Shown piece by piece: positions 11,409-23,400 of a stretch of DNA of 64,000 nucleotides. The stretch is taken from contig NC_049983.1 of assembly GCF_000003815.2 (NCBI RefSeq), forward strand, positions 6,831,840 through 6,895,839, in the 5' to 3' direction. Source of the DNA: Branchiostoma floridae. Taxonomy: Eukaryota > Chordata > Leptocardii > Amphioxiformes > Branchiostomatidae. Made by a program: the position numbers and the translations under genes. Numbering within the stretch: the stretch's first letter is position 1; each line of letters starts with the position of its first letter. The notes beneath the pieces are model-generated. The model saw only the letters and a program-made list of their open reading frames with translations. It did not search any database and was not told the DNA's origin.

Positions 11409-13449
11409 GGCGTCATCCATAAAGTTTCGAAACTCATATTTGGTAATAGTCCTTTTCTATCAATATTTAGTGCTTTATTGTCTGAGCCGATTTTTTTAAA
11501 TAAGAGTTTTTTTAATAAATATGAGTTTTTTTTAAATAAGAAACTCATACTTGGTAATCTTAGACCTTTGCTTTCAATATTTAGTACTTTATTGTTTGAG
11601 GCGATTTTTTAAATAAAAAAGATTTTAAATTTAAAATAATGAGGTATGTCAGTTTAGTGTTACGTTTCACAGTCATGACAATTTTTTTCCAAAATCAATG
11701 ACGTTTTTCTTGGCTTTCAAAAATGGCGGAAGACGAAAACACTTTATTTGGCATTCTAAATCCGCCCTTATGTCTCTTTTATTACAGACAAAAAGAAACT
11801 ACTACTCCGCCCCTAACATCACAGAAACACAAAAGAGTCGAACTCAGTAAATAAGAATTTAGAGTTATCTTTTAGACTAGAGTAGGATAACTCGAAAGCG
11901 TATAATTCTGTGTCTCACTGGGCCGAGCCTGTACGTTGGTGACTGCTTGCTAAGGGCGCGGTCACATAGGTCTTGCGATCGTCGAACGATTAATATAAAC
12001 GCTAAGTAATAAAGAAATAATGAACAAAACAAAATTAAGATGCCAAGCAAATGACTGGGTTTTAAAGGGGATGGCGAAGATGTTACCAGTGTTGGTTCTC
12101 ATGTCCAGGTACTTGGACACTTGATATGCGTGCGTGAGGTGTTCTTGTAACTTGTGAGCCTGTTCAAGGCATTTCTTTCCACCGACAAAGTTTTGCGGGG
12201 CCAATTTTTCAACCGTCCTCTGTTTTGTACGCGGTAATTAAGTAACAAAATATGTTGACCTGCCTGTGTTTATGCTGCCTATAAAGGCCATGTCCTATAT
12301 GCAATAATATTGCCACAGCACTGCGGTCTGATTCACGCCCCGTGCCTTCCCTGCAACGTTCCGGAACGGAAGACATCGTTTAGCAAACTTCACGGAGGTG
12401 AACGTGAAAAACACGTATTATTCTCACTAACACCATACATATATTAGGAGGTATCAAGTACACGAGTTGAGTAGTTGCAGCCAGGTTATAGTCCGTGTAA
12501 CACAAACTCCGCTGTCCGGCTGAAGTTTGGTGGGTCGCTTTAACCGAGCCCGGTCTGGTAGTTTGCCGCCTGAAGCCTGAGAGTGTTGTTTTTATTTGGT
12601 AACACGCGAAGACACGTCAATATCACCTTGAAGATCGTTTTGCCAACTTTGCGGCACTGAACGTGGGAAAAGTGTGGTGGCCTCACTTAACCGCTGCAGT
12701 AGGGAGCACGGACAATATAGTTGAGGCCCGCTGTCCACTGTTTACGTTCTTGAGAGCCCGGCCTTGAGTGTTTTTCGGGACCAGGTGAACAAGCGAAGAT
12801 ACGTCAACACCAAGATCACCTCGCATTCTACGTAAATCGTCCTGCAATGTCCAAGGTAAGATCTTTCTTCTCATTCATTCTCATAAGTTCATCTTTGTCG
12901 ACTTGAAACCTTATCTGTGCTGGAGTAAATCATCACTAAGAAACGTTTAACAGTAATTTCTATCATGAAAATTTGACCCCCATTAGAAACGAATTTAATA
13001 GAAGCGGTGGGTTCCTCCTAATTCGCTGACAAGGCCTGGAGTTAGACGGTCGGAAATTCGGGTGTCAATTTTTGTGTAGAGACTTGCATATTCAAAGGGG
13101 TTCATTGTTGTTTTGATGTACTTACAAGAAGTAGTCTACTGTGTCTTGCTGGGAACGTCAAGACTTGTTGGCGTTACTACGAACAACTTTACTGATCCAG
13201 ACTTCAGTGCTCCCGTTCTCACGACAGTTGTCAAGTTGTCCATGAGGTTCGATTTGCCGCCATACTGCCTCATTCAGCAACTTTATAATCCGCAAAATTG
13301 CAGATATACCCCGGACATACATCCCAATCCGCGAAACTGCCGTGCAACTAAGAAAATTTTGTTTTCATTGTCATGTCCAAGTTTATTACACAACACCTCT
13401 TACTGTCAAAACGATGTTTTCACGTGTTACTCTCGAACGCGTACAGAAA
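11409..13449. other. Intergenic, no gene seen
   Basis: Short ORFs only, none with recognisable domains. It contains one copy of a dispersed repeat (12327-12870). Confidence 0.5.
12327..12870. repeat. Dispersed repeat, copy 1
   Basis: Sequence around CTGCAACGTTCCGGAACGGA, TTTAGCAAACTTCACGG and TTCTCACTAACACCA is repeated with substitutions at 14955-15330. Later parts (GATACGTCAAC, ATCACC, TTTTGCCAACTTTG) also correspond. Probably an old non-autonomous element; the ends are not defined. Confidence 0.6.
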
Positions 13450-13458
13450 CGAGCTCAG

Positions 13459-13707
13459 GCTGTGGCGTCGGGCGTGGCGTAACTGGTAGAGCGTTCGGCT
13501 CGGAATCTATGGGTTCTGAGTTCGATTCCCACCGTGCCCCCGACGTTGTGCCCTTGGGAAAGGCACTTTACACGACTTTCTTTCTGTCTGTACCGTGTAT
13601 GTGGCATTGTTAATATAAGTCACAAAACTTGAGTGCAGTGCCACATCGTCCTCGTATGTACAGGCCTCGTCTGTCCAAAAGCAAATAGAAAAAAGAAGCT
13701 CAGCTAG
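13459..13707 (+). mobile_element. tRNA-derived SINE
   Basis: The 5' part is tRNA-like, with an A-box-like TGGCGTAACTGGTAGAGCG and a B-box GAGTTCGATTCCC. It continues into a conserved body containing CCCTTGGGAAAGGCACTTTAC. The element is flanked by CGAGCTCAG (13450-13458 and 13708-13716), a 9-bp target duplication. Related copies are at 26437 and, in reverse, at 44501. It is not a functional tRNA gene: the acceptor arm and anticodon stem are not conserved and the body is fused downstream. Confidence 0.85.
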
Positions 13708-13716
13708 CGAGCTCAG

Positions 13717-14954
13717 CGTAACATCTACGGACACAGCAGCAACCCAGCGTCGTTAACTACCTTCCCCACCCTGCAGTCCAGACGAGAAAATGCTGCAAGA
13801 TCGTTATACACACAGATGCTGGCCAGTGACCATCCTTTGCACTTTATGGTCCCTGACGACAGGGAGGTTGCGACAGGACGAACATTGCGTAACTCCAGTC
13901 ACCGAACACTACCTAAATGCAGGACCGAAGGACTCAAACCATCATTCTTATACCGAGCCACAGTGCTCCACAACAACTCGTTTTAATCTAATCTTACAGA
14001 CAGTTTGAAATGTTCACAAACTGCAATTTCTAATTCTTTTAGAAATGAATGACTACATGTGTCTGTATTTTATATACGTAGTTTTAAGCATGTTTCATAT
14101 GTCAATTTCTCTCCTTCGTTATGATTTTAACACCTCCATTTTAAACACTGTAAATTAGCGACCTATTCAAATCATGTCTCCATGTACATGAAATCTGCTA
14201 CGCTAAATAAATTCTTTGATTGATTGAAAAAATGTTCAACTGCACGGGTATGTACAGGGCTAGTGGTGAATGCATGAAACAGGCACCGAAAACTGCCTAG
14301 GTTATGCATAGTTTGCGTGTAGACATTTTCTGTTGATTGTAATAGAGTTTTTGATCCAAGCTATAGATTCGTTGGAAATCATCATGTGTTGCCACTGAGA
14401 CTATGACATATAACATATAACTGAGACATATAACATGCTAGAAGAGTTAGCTGGCAAAAAAAAAAAAACACGGTGACCTATGTCGCAAACTGTAGTTTAG
14501 GGCTGGCTAACTCGTCTGGTGTGCTTGTGTTTGTGTGTGCTTTGTCTATTTGACCAATTTCTACCGTTCCGAGCGACATCTGGAGAGTAGAGGCACTTCA
14601 CTGTAGCCTTGTTTTCATGAGTGTACGAAAGGTGCTCTGATTCAGGTTTGCCCACTCTACTGCGTTTTACTGCATGAAAGCATTTTGTATGTCCTGCACT
14701 GAAAGTGAAAGCACTATTTCAATGGTAGCAGGTGATGTTGATGATATCTATAACTTTTACTTTGTACTTCCTGGGGGATATTTACCTTTCCCATCGCCTT
14801 TAATTGTGTACACACACAGATATTGGGAACACAGATGTCGAATTCACACGTGCTAATTGTTGACAATGTTGCATCAACAATCAGGAAGCCATCTGAGAGC
14901 GAATCAAACTTATATACACAAGGGCCTATACATGGCTGCTAGCTGAACCAAAAA
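13717..14954. other. Intergenic, no gene seen
   Basis: No recognisable coding, RNA or mobile sequence. A short A-run lies at about 14456-14469. Confidence 0.5.
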
Positions 14955-15380
14955 ACTCTGATTCACGCTCCATGTCTTTCCTGCAACGTTCCAGAACGGA
15001 ATAGAATGTTTAGCAAACTTCACGGCGTTAAACGGGAAAAACACACATTGTTCTCACTAACACCAAATAAACACGAGTTGAGTACTGGCGGTCCGTGTAA
15101 TGGAAACACCGCCGTCCCTTGGCTCGATATCAGATGTCAGACAGTTTATCGTTTGAAGCCGGTCTTGGGTGTTTTCGGTAACAGGTGAACGGGCGAAGAT
15201 ACGTCAACTGAGATCACCACGGAGATAGTTTTGCCAACCTTGAGGCAGTGAACGTGTAAAACGAATACCATTACCACTAACACAATAATCGGAAGCACCT
15301 ACTACACCTGGTACCGATGACCCGATAACTGAAGCTGGCATTGAGTGTTTAACTTATTACCGACATAACCACGGAGGCAG
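14955..15380. repeat. Dispersed repeat, copy 2
   Basis: The counterpart of the repeat at 12327, sharing CTGCAACGTTCCAGAACGGA, TTTAGCAAACTTCACGG and GTTCTCACTAACACCA. The copies are diverged. Confidence 0.6.
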
Positions 15381-15804
15381 TTTTGCATGCTTATTTGATG
15401 ATCGAAAACTTCATCCGATACATGACGTATTTTGGGAGTTGAAATCTGTTACTTGATAGCATGTATCCTCGAGGGCAGCTGCCATGCATGGCAGACCCTC
15501 TGGGTGGCTGGCGGGTTCTATGACTTTGGGGGTAATTTTCACTCTTCTCTGTATGACTTAATGTAAGCAATACGCCCACCCAGGCACTGCCGTGGAGCGT
15601 GATAAAATGTGATGAGGAAAAGCAGAGGCTACCGGCATGCTAACAGGTGCAGGAAACACACCTGCGAAATGACGTCATCCTCGCATCAAGTGGCTTCCTT
15701 GTGTATTGCTCGTCACTGATTGGCTGCCAAGTGACGGTGCCCGGTCAAGGTGACACGTGAAACTGCAGATTTCTGAACTCTGGAAGCGCATCAGGGTGTT
15801 AGAG

Positions 15805-17190
15805 TTAGACCCCGTTCACACTCAAAAAAATGAAGCGGCTTCAACGTAGAAGCCGCTTGATCCGGATCGTTTTCTTGAGTCTGAACGCTCCAAGCGGCTT
15901 GGATTTTCGCCGATCCGGCTCGTTTACAATCCAACCCTGGGAGGTAGTTTGAGACACTTGTGAACAAGCCGCTTGGCTGAAATCGCGATCTGTGGCTAGA
16001 TTCTAAGACCCCGTTCACACTCAAAAAAATGAAGCGGCTTCAACGTGGAAGCCGCTTGAACGTGCAAGCCGCTTCAAAAAAATTACGTTCACACTCATTT
16101 CAGACAATCCGATTAATCGCACACAATTCCGTACCTGGACTTCAGGTACTTTTTTACAACATTGTTTGTAGGTTTTCTCAAACCCACTCTTAATAGTGTT
16201 ATACCATGATCCAGAGAGAAAGCTGTTCAAAGATATGCTTGTTTTTTGTGATTTTTTTAGCTTGCTGTGTTTCCTCTCTCTTCGCGTGATAAAAAAAAAA
16301 GCTTTGTTTGCTTCCCATTCCACTTGCCTTGACCCTACAGCGATTTTTTTCTTCCCAGACATTATCATTGGGCACAAAAATCAGTAACGTGAGCAAACCT
16401 GTCAGTGTGGCGTGTGTTCCTGCTCCCGATACCTGGATATATAACCTCCAACAGGGGGCAAATCGGAAACTTGCATAGAATCTATCCCGCGTTGCGTTCA
16501 CACTCGCGATTTCAGCCAAGCGGCTTGTTCACAAGTGTCTCAAACTACCTCCCAGGGAAGGATTGCAATCGAGCCGGATCGGTGAAAATCCAAGCCGCTT
16601 GGAGCGTTCAGACTCAAGAAAACGATCCGGATCAAGCGGCTTCCACGTTGAAGCCGCTTCATTTTTTTGAGTGTGAACGGGGTCTATGTAAATTTCCGAT
16701 TTGCCCCCTGTTGTGTTGGAGGTTATATATCCATGTATCGGCGGGAGCAGGAACACACGCCACATTGACAGGTTTGCTCACGTTACTAATTTTTGTGGCC
16801 AATGATAATGTCTGGATAGAAAGAAAAAAAAACGCTGTCGGGTCAAGGCAAGTGGAATGGGAAGCAAACAAAGCTTTTTTTTATCACGCGAAGAGAGAGG
16901 AACCACAGCAAGCTAAAAAATCACAAAAAAACAAGCATATCTTTGAACAAATCTCTCTCTGGATCATGATATAAGACTATTAAGAGTGGGTTTGAGAAAA
17001 CCTACAAACAATGTTGTACAAAAAGTACCTGAAGTCCAGGTACGGAATCACAATCAGCTTGGATTGTGTGCGATTAATCTGATTGTCTGTAATGAGTGTG
17101 AACGTAATTTTTTTGAAGCGGATTGCATGTTCAAGCGGCTTCCACGTTGAAGCCGCTTCATTTTTTTGAGTGTGAACGGGGTCTTAGGCT
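15805..17190. mobile_element. Nested palindromic MITE cluster
   Basis: The end sequence GACCCCGTTCACACTCA occurs forward at about 15809 and 16010 and inverted at about 16666 and 17168. The segment 16010-16480 is the inverted repeat of about 16690-17188, making a fold-back element of about 1.2 kb. Its centre is interrupted by a 190-bp copy (about 16495-16686) of the same sequence that precedes it at 15805-15990, in opposite orientation. Internal palindromes such as GAAGCGGCTTC/GAAGCCGCTTC add local hairpins. There is no transposase ORF, so the elements are non-autonomous. Confidence 0.8.
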
Positions 17191-17470
17191 CACGTCGCAT
17201 TTCCAAACGGGGGGTCCGGTCGGGCTGTTTGTGGAAACGAAAAATAGAAATTTATACCTAAAAATATGCACAAATCATGCTCATGAATCTCATTTTGGAA
17301 TGTTGTACATTTTGGTGCCTTTTGTATCAATCATTTCGCTCCCTAAAGCTACCCGACCAGGCCCCGGCTTGGAAATGTGACCTAAGTCTTACACGGAATT
17401 TAGCGGACAAGAAAGAGACGGGCAAAAGAAAAAGCAACCTCGGATCTCTGTCTGTTATTGTATAATCTCA

Positions 17471-20400
17471 ATGGCAACGCGGTCACAGCTAAAACTATAT
17501 TTTTACTTCACGCAGAGCATGGTGGGAATGTCTGTGACGCTTCCTGTACTCGCGGTGCTTGTCGGGATCGCCCTGCCCACTGCATGTAAGTTATGGATTG
17601 TACACATCGAAATTCTGAGCTATCAAATAATATCTACTAGGGAAAAATCGAACTTTCATGTCAAACATGATTTCTAAGCTGACAAGGGCTTTTGGTAACA
17701 GCAAGGGGAAAAGACCAGTATTGTAAGATGGATTTATCATATCATTGCGATCAACAATCCTCCCTCTTTGGTGTTTTGTCCCCCAGCTGCAGCAACCACG
17801 TCAGCTCCCTGGTGGTGGACAACAACCCCTCCCACAGGTGAGTTCTCATTCATACCTTTACAAAGTGGGCTATATCAGGAAATTAAGGCTGGCTCCGGCT
17901 TGTTTATAGCATGTTTTGCTGTCCTGGTAGATCGCGGAGGTACATACCCAACAAGTCGCCGTCGTTGAGAATATAATAGGATGTCAAATCAGGAAGCGTG
18001 TATCACTTAAACAGTTAACGACATTCGTCCCTGCCATCAATCATTCTCAGGAATTCCGTGTTTCCCCTTGGGATGCGTATAAGAGTTGTCGTCGGAGATG
18101 TCCCATCCGCTTTAGCTTTCGCGATTCGTACAAAAGAAGTTCCGTCTTTTCCACACAAAAGATCCTGCGACATTGTTGTTTTCAAATAAGATCGAAGGCG
18201 AAGCAAGTGTTTGGACTTGGCTGTCTACACTGCACGAGGGCACGGTGGGGTGGGGGTGGGGTTGGGGTGGTGGTAGCTGGCGGTTATTAGGTGTTTACAG
18301 TCGATAGGACTTGAACAATGACCAGAAACCGTGTTCTATTCTCTCAACAGTACCAATGCCGTAGGTCTTATAAAAAGACATTTCTTTAACACGGATCAAA
18401 TGGAAATGTCATTTTCTGATTTCGTGATGTTTATGATTAACGGCACTGAGCGCAACTTTAATCCAACAATTTTCAGAACCTATCTGTTAGTCAAAAACTA
18501 GCTCCGGTATGCAAATTCTTTTAAGTGTTTTACAAAACCAGTAAGGTAGATCTATACGACTTAAAACCTTGTAAGTTTGAGCTCACAAAGATTGCACGTT
18601 GCAGCGACAAGTTAATCAATCTTCCGGTATGTTTTCCTTCCCTAATCAAGCCATGGAAGGGGGGCAGCGATCGTAATTTCAAGCAATTCTACTTTTCGTC
18701 CTCACATTAAACATTCATCATCACAGTGAAATATAAAACAGATTAATCAACTGTCCATCCAAGACAACCAACATGCCTTGGTGTGTCCCTCTTTCAAGTA
18801 CTGATCCAGGCTTTGTTACATTTATTCAGCGGAAATCCGAACATCCGCCATTTTGAATCATGCCTTAGCACGCCCCTATTCTTGAAAGTGCTCACATCCA
18901 AAGGCTAGCAAGATGGATCTCAGCGGCGATACCAACAGCCCCACATGGGGGACGTAATGTAGGCAGTTTGTAGTGTGTTTTGTGGGTATATTTTTGGAGA
19001 GCCATTCACAAAACAATATATTTTACCACCATTTGCTTACCAAACAACGTACGAAAAATTTCATAGAACGTCATAACTGTGTAGTGGAACAGCAGAACGG
19101 ATTTGCCGCTGGTTGATGTATTTTCGGGCCGTTTTTTGATCGCTACTATCAGCAGTTTCCCGACATGCCGATTTTCCAATTTAACCATGAGTAAGTGCCT
19201 GCCGATTGATACAAATTTGTCGTTGTAAATATGAAATCCATAGATAAACAGCCTTGTTATATGATTGTGTTGGATTAAAGTTCCACTGGGAAAAGCATCC
19301 CAAAGGACTTGCTATCAGTTACACTGTCCTGAAATGTTATTTTCTCGCGACACAACAGAAAGTGGCAGACCAATGCACGTGTAGCAATGGCCGGGGAAAC
19401 ATTGTAAACAATGCACTAAACAGTTTCCAGAATGCGCAAAAGCCCGCTTGTTTATTCATGGTTCAGTTTGGAGTTTGCTGGAATGTGTTGGATTAAAGTT
19501 CAGTGCCGTTACCTTTTTACTTTTCCCTCTGGATGTTTACAAATACGTGAGAACCAAAACGCTTCACCAGAAACATTGATCTAATTCCTTTCTTTGTGGA
19601 AAATGTTACCTGTGTGTTATTCGTATGAATTATGCAAATCTTTCTATTGGTCCAATCCCTCCCCGCAGCGAGGCCATGTGGAGACTTCCCCTGGAGCCCT
19701 GAAAACGCCACAGTGGACTGTGACTACAGCTACTACAGGTCCAGCAGCCTCTACGACCTCATCACCGGTACACGGTACTATGGTGATTTCAGAGGGCGTT
19801 GTGCGGTCAACTGTGCCGATAACACGATGATAGGGTCGCTGGTTACTTCCTACAATGGATCTCACAACTACTACTACTGCCATGTAGACTCGTCAACATG
19901 GCTTGGAACCGAACCTCGGTGCGAAGGTAAGGATTTTAAGTAGGGCAAGAAGTCACAAATTTTGATTGAAGATGAATTAATGTCTTCGTCTGATTTATCT
20001 GATCGATTTTAGCAATCTGTCTACATGCCTTTTTCAGGTGAAAAATACGCGCAAACCCTCTGTCGATCTTAAATATGGCCGACCTTTCATCGATACGCCC
20101 GGAGATCGTCGATAATATGACAGGGGTATTACGAAGATATCGCCAAAAATTGAAACCTTTCCACCGCATAAACACATTTTTTGACCAAATGAAACAGCGG
20201 GGTCCAAACGGACGCGTCGTGTTCTCCATAGTATCTTCTTTTTAGATATCAAAGTAATAAGAGAAGAAATATGTTGACATGTATATCTTCTTCTGTGATT
20301 AGTTCCCGCTAATAAATCGTCATAATGTATGCCAGAAACAGATGAAATGAAGCGCGTTTTGATCCAACTGTCCACACACATGCCGAAAACAATGTCTCTA

Positions 20401-23400
20401 CCTTTTAAGGTTGCTAACAAGATCAAACGTATATGTGACAGAAATTTGACGATTGTCTCCCACAGCGAAGCCATGCGGCGAGTTCCCGTGGAGTCCCGCT
20501 AACGCCACAGTGGACTGTGACTACAGCTACTACAGTGCCGGGTACTACCAGGACCGCGTGTCCGATACCGTACTGTACGGCGGTCTCATGGGCCGCTGTA
20601 AGGTCTGGTGCTCGCTTCCGTTATTTACGACAGGGGCGCCATATCTGTCCCCTGACGGAGAAGGTTACTTCTACTGCCACATACCAACCGCAACCTGGCT
20701 GGGACAAGAACCTCAATGTCAGGGTAAGAATAGAGCATCTGTAGCATGCTGAGGCACAGACGTTCTTACATAGATATTGCCGATTATGATGGTGATNNNN
20801 NNNNNNNNNNNNNNNNNNNNNNNNNNNNNNNNNNNNNNNNNNNNNNNNNNNNNNNNNNNNNNNNNNNNNNNNNNNNNNNNNNNNNNNNNNNNNNNNGCCT
20901 TTGGATGTACCCTGGCTTTCTCAACCATCACCCTTAGTTTCTGACCACCCTGCTTCTAAATATTACTGAGCTTACGCGAGAGACCCCTTATGAAAACTGT
21001 AAGCCCTATTCCCCGATTGGCTCTTTTTTTTTGGGGGGGGGGGGTGTATATGTCCACAGGAACTAAAAGTGACCGTTGAGAAAGCCGGTTACATCTACAG
21101 GCGATTTTGCTGTTGGAGGGTTCTTAGTCGGCACCTTATTCGCTTCACTTCTTGGGGACATTCTCTCTATCCTACGCAGGGACATCCAACAGCCAAACCG
21201 CCTTTATTTTTTTTCTCTACAGTTGTCTCCAGGTATGCGTGTATTCAGCGTGTATTCAGCGTTCGCTGTCTTCAATAGCCTGGTATCAGTGTCCAGCAAA
21301 GCTGCGGAGAGACCTGGCAGCAATAACGTATTTGAATAACATGTAACAGACTTCATGTACTTCTTCAAGCGTTTAACTTACAATTTCCTTCATCACAGAC
21401 GACCCGTGTGGCCCGTTTCCGTGGCAGCCCACCGACGCCACAGTCGACTGTGACTACGCGTACAACAGTTCGGTCAGATACTTCAACCGACAGACCTGGT
21501 CATATTTCTACCCCGAAGGACGCTGTTCTGTCACCTGTTTTAACAACCAGACGGTGATCGGGGCGTCATACCTTTCTCCTGATGGAGGAAACTACTACTA
21601 CTGCCATCCTGAGGCCTCAACGTGGTTAGGGATAGAACCGTCTTGTCAAGGTAACAAGATCTACTTAACCAAAAGGAAACTACCGTGGTAGCATATTGAA
21701 GTGGTAGCATATTGAAGTAGGTACGAGTATTTGATGCTTGTAAAGCAGCGACGGGAAGTGTGGAAAACTAAAATTTGACACGATAAGCTAGGCTTGTTGT
21801 GCCAGATCAAGTATCCGTCGCTTTACCATTAGAAGAAACATTCAATCGGCTATTGCCGAACACAGAAGATTAAGCATATCCTAGCAGATCCAAGCAGATC
21901 CTACAGAAGCATAAGATAGAATCAAAAGCTGCCATAGAAGTAAAGCCAGCCTAGGAGTGTGTTTGGCCAACGCACCTGATTAGGCTTCACAGTATTTATT
22001 ATGAGTGCATGCGCATGTCAACTTTGTACATAAAAGGTGTTCTTGACCAGAAAATCTTGTCTCGGCCTCTAGTTTACCCGTTTGAACCAGGAGGCTTTGA
22101 CTGTTGGATTAAACAAAGCAATAATGACCCAAATTACACATTACTGACATTACTTCTCCACAGAGAAGCCGTGTGGAGACTTCCCGTGGAACACCGTTGA
22201 TGTAACGGCAGACTGTGACTACGATTTCCGTGAAACATGGACCTGGCCCAGCCTGCTGTATATCCGCGGCCGCTGTCGTATCTCCTGCCTTAACGCTGTG
22301 CTGCTAGTCGGTCCACCGGCAGATCATAGCAGATATTACTCCTGCAGCGTCAACAACGCCAGCTGGACCGGTAGTGAGCCTGTCTGTATCGGTAAGTTTC
22401 CCATTGAACGTACTTTTAAGTTTTGTTTCTAAGTGGTTTTCTTGCACGTGTACTTAATTTCTACATATCTCTAATCGACCATTAGGGTCCATAGAGTTAA
22501 AAAAGACAGAAATAGGAAAAATTTTGAAAACATAACTTCGACTCTTTATGACCTTCAAAACTAAGATATGACACGATAGACAAGGCATAAAGATGAATGA
22601 TAAGCTTTTGTCCTTATTTCAATACCGAATTTTGCATATAACTGCCATCCAAACACCCATCTACCGGCAGACAATCTTACAAACAAGGCAGGTCGGATGC
22701 CATCTTACTGCAGATTCTTTTAGCATTGGCTTGAATACTAGTACTTCAAAACCGATTAGTGATCTGAAGCCTTCCATGCATTATGACTAGACCATGGCCT
22801 ATAAGATGTACTAGTTTATCTTGTCCTTACTTGGTTCCAGGTGGGTTCAACCAGTCGTCGGTAACAGAAATGGAGACGAACCGAGTCCGACTGGTGGGGG
22901 GAGACTTCTACGGCTGCATGGAGCTGTACGATAACGTCACACAGCAGTGGGGACCTGTCGTCGGGTTCACTGTTTTCCCGAACATAGATGACTCCAGAAT
23001 GGCCTGGGCCGACCTAGCCTGCAGGGACGTAGGGTTTGCTGGAGGTTTGGCCACTCAAGCGTTCCCCAATGGTGGTACCTGGCTTCAGACGATATCAGAC
23101 CGCTTCTATACGTCCTACTCCAGACCTAACGAGACAGGTCCGAACTTCTTCCTGGACACGAGTTATCTCGCCATGTCTGTCGTGTCCGCGGGAGGAGTTC
23201 AGCACCTGTACGACACCGTGGAGAGAGTGGTCAGGGGGGAATGCACGGCGACAGAGAGCAGATGGTACTGTGATCAATACCTGATGTGTTTGGCCTGTCA
23301 GAAGGAGCCAGAAAGTAAGTCCGTAATCCTATGGTCATTGTATCTGAATTACTATGGTATCTCAAACTATGTGGTGTTTCATGCAAACTGCAAGCAATGT

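Noticed and set aside
13467-13540. Functional tRNA gene
   Set aside because: A and B boxes are present but the cloverleaf is degenerate and the sequence continues into a SINE body with target duplications.
17120-17380. Small ORFs just before the ZP gene
   Set aside because: They start inside the MITE arm and show no domain; codon content is not convincing.
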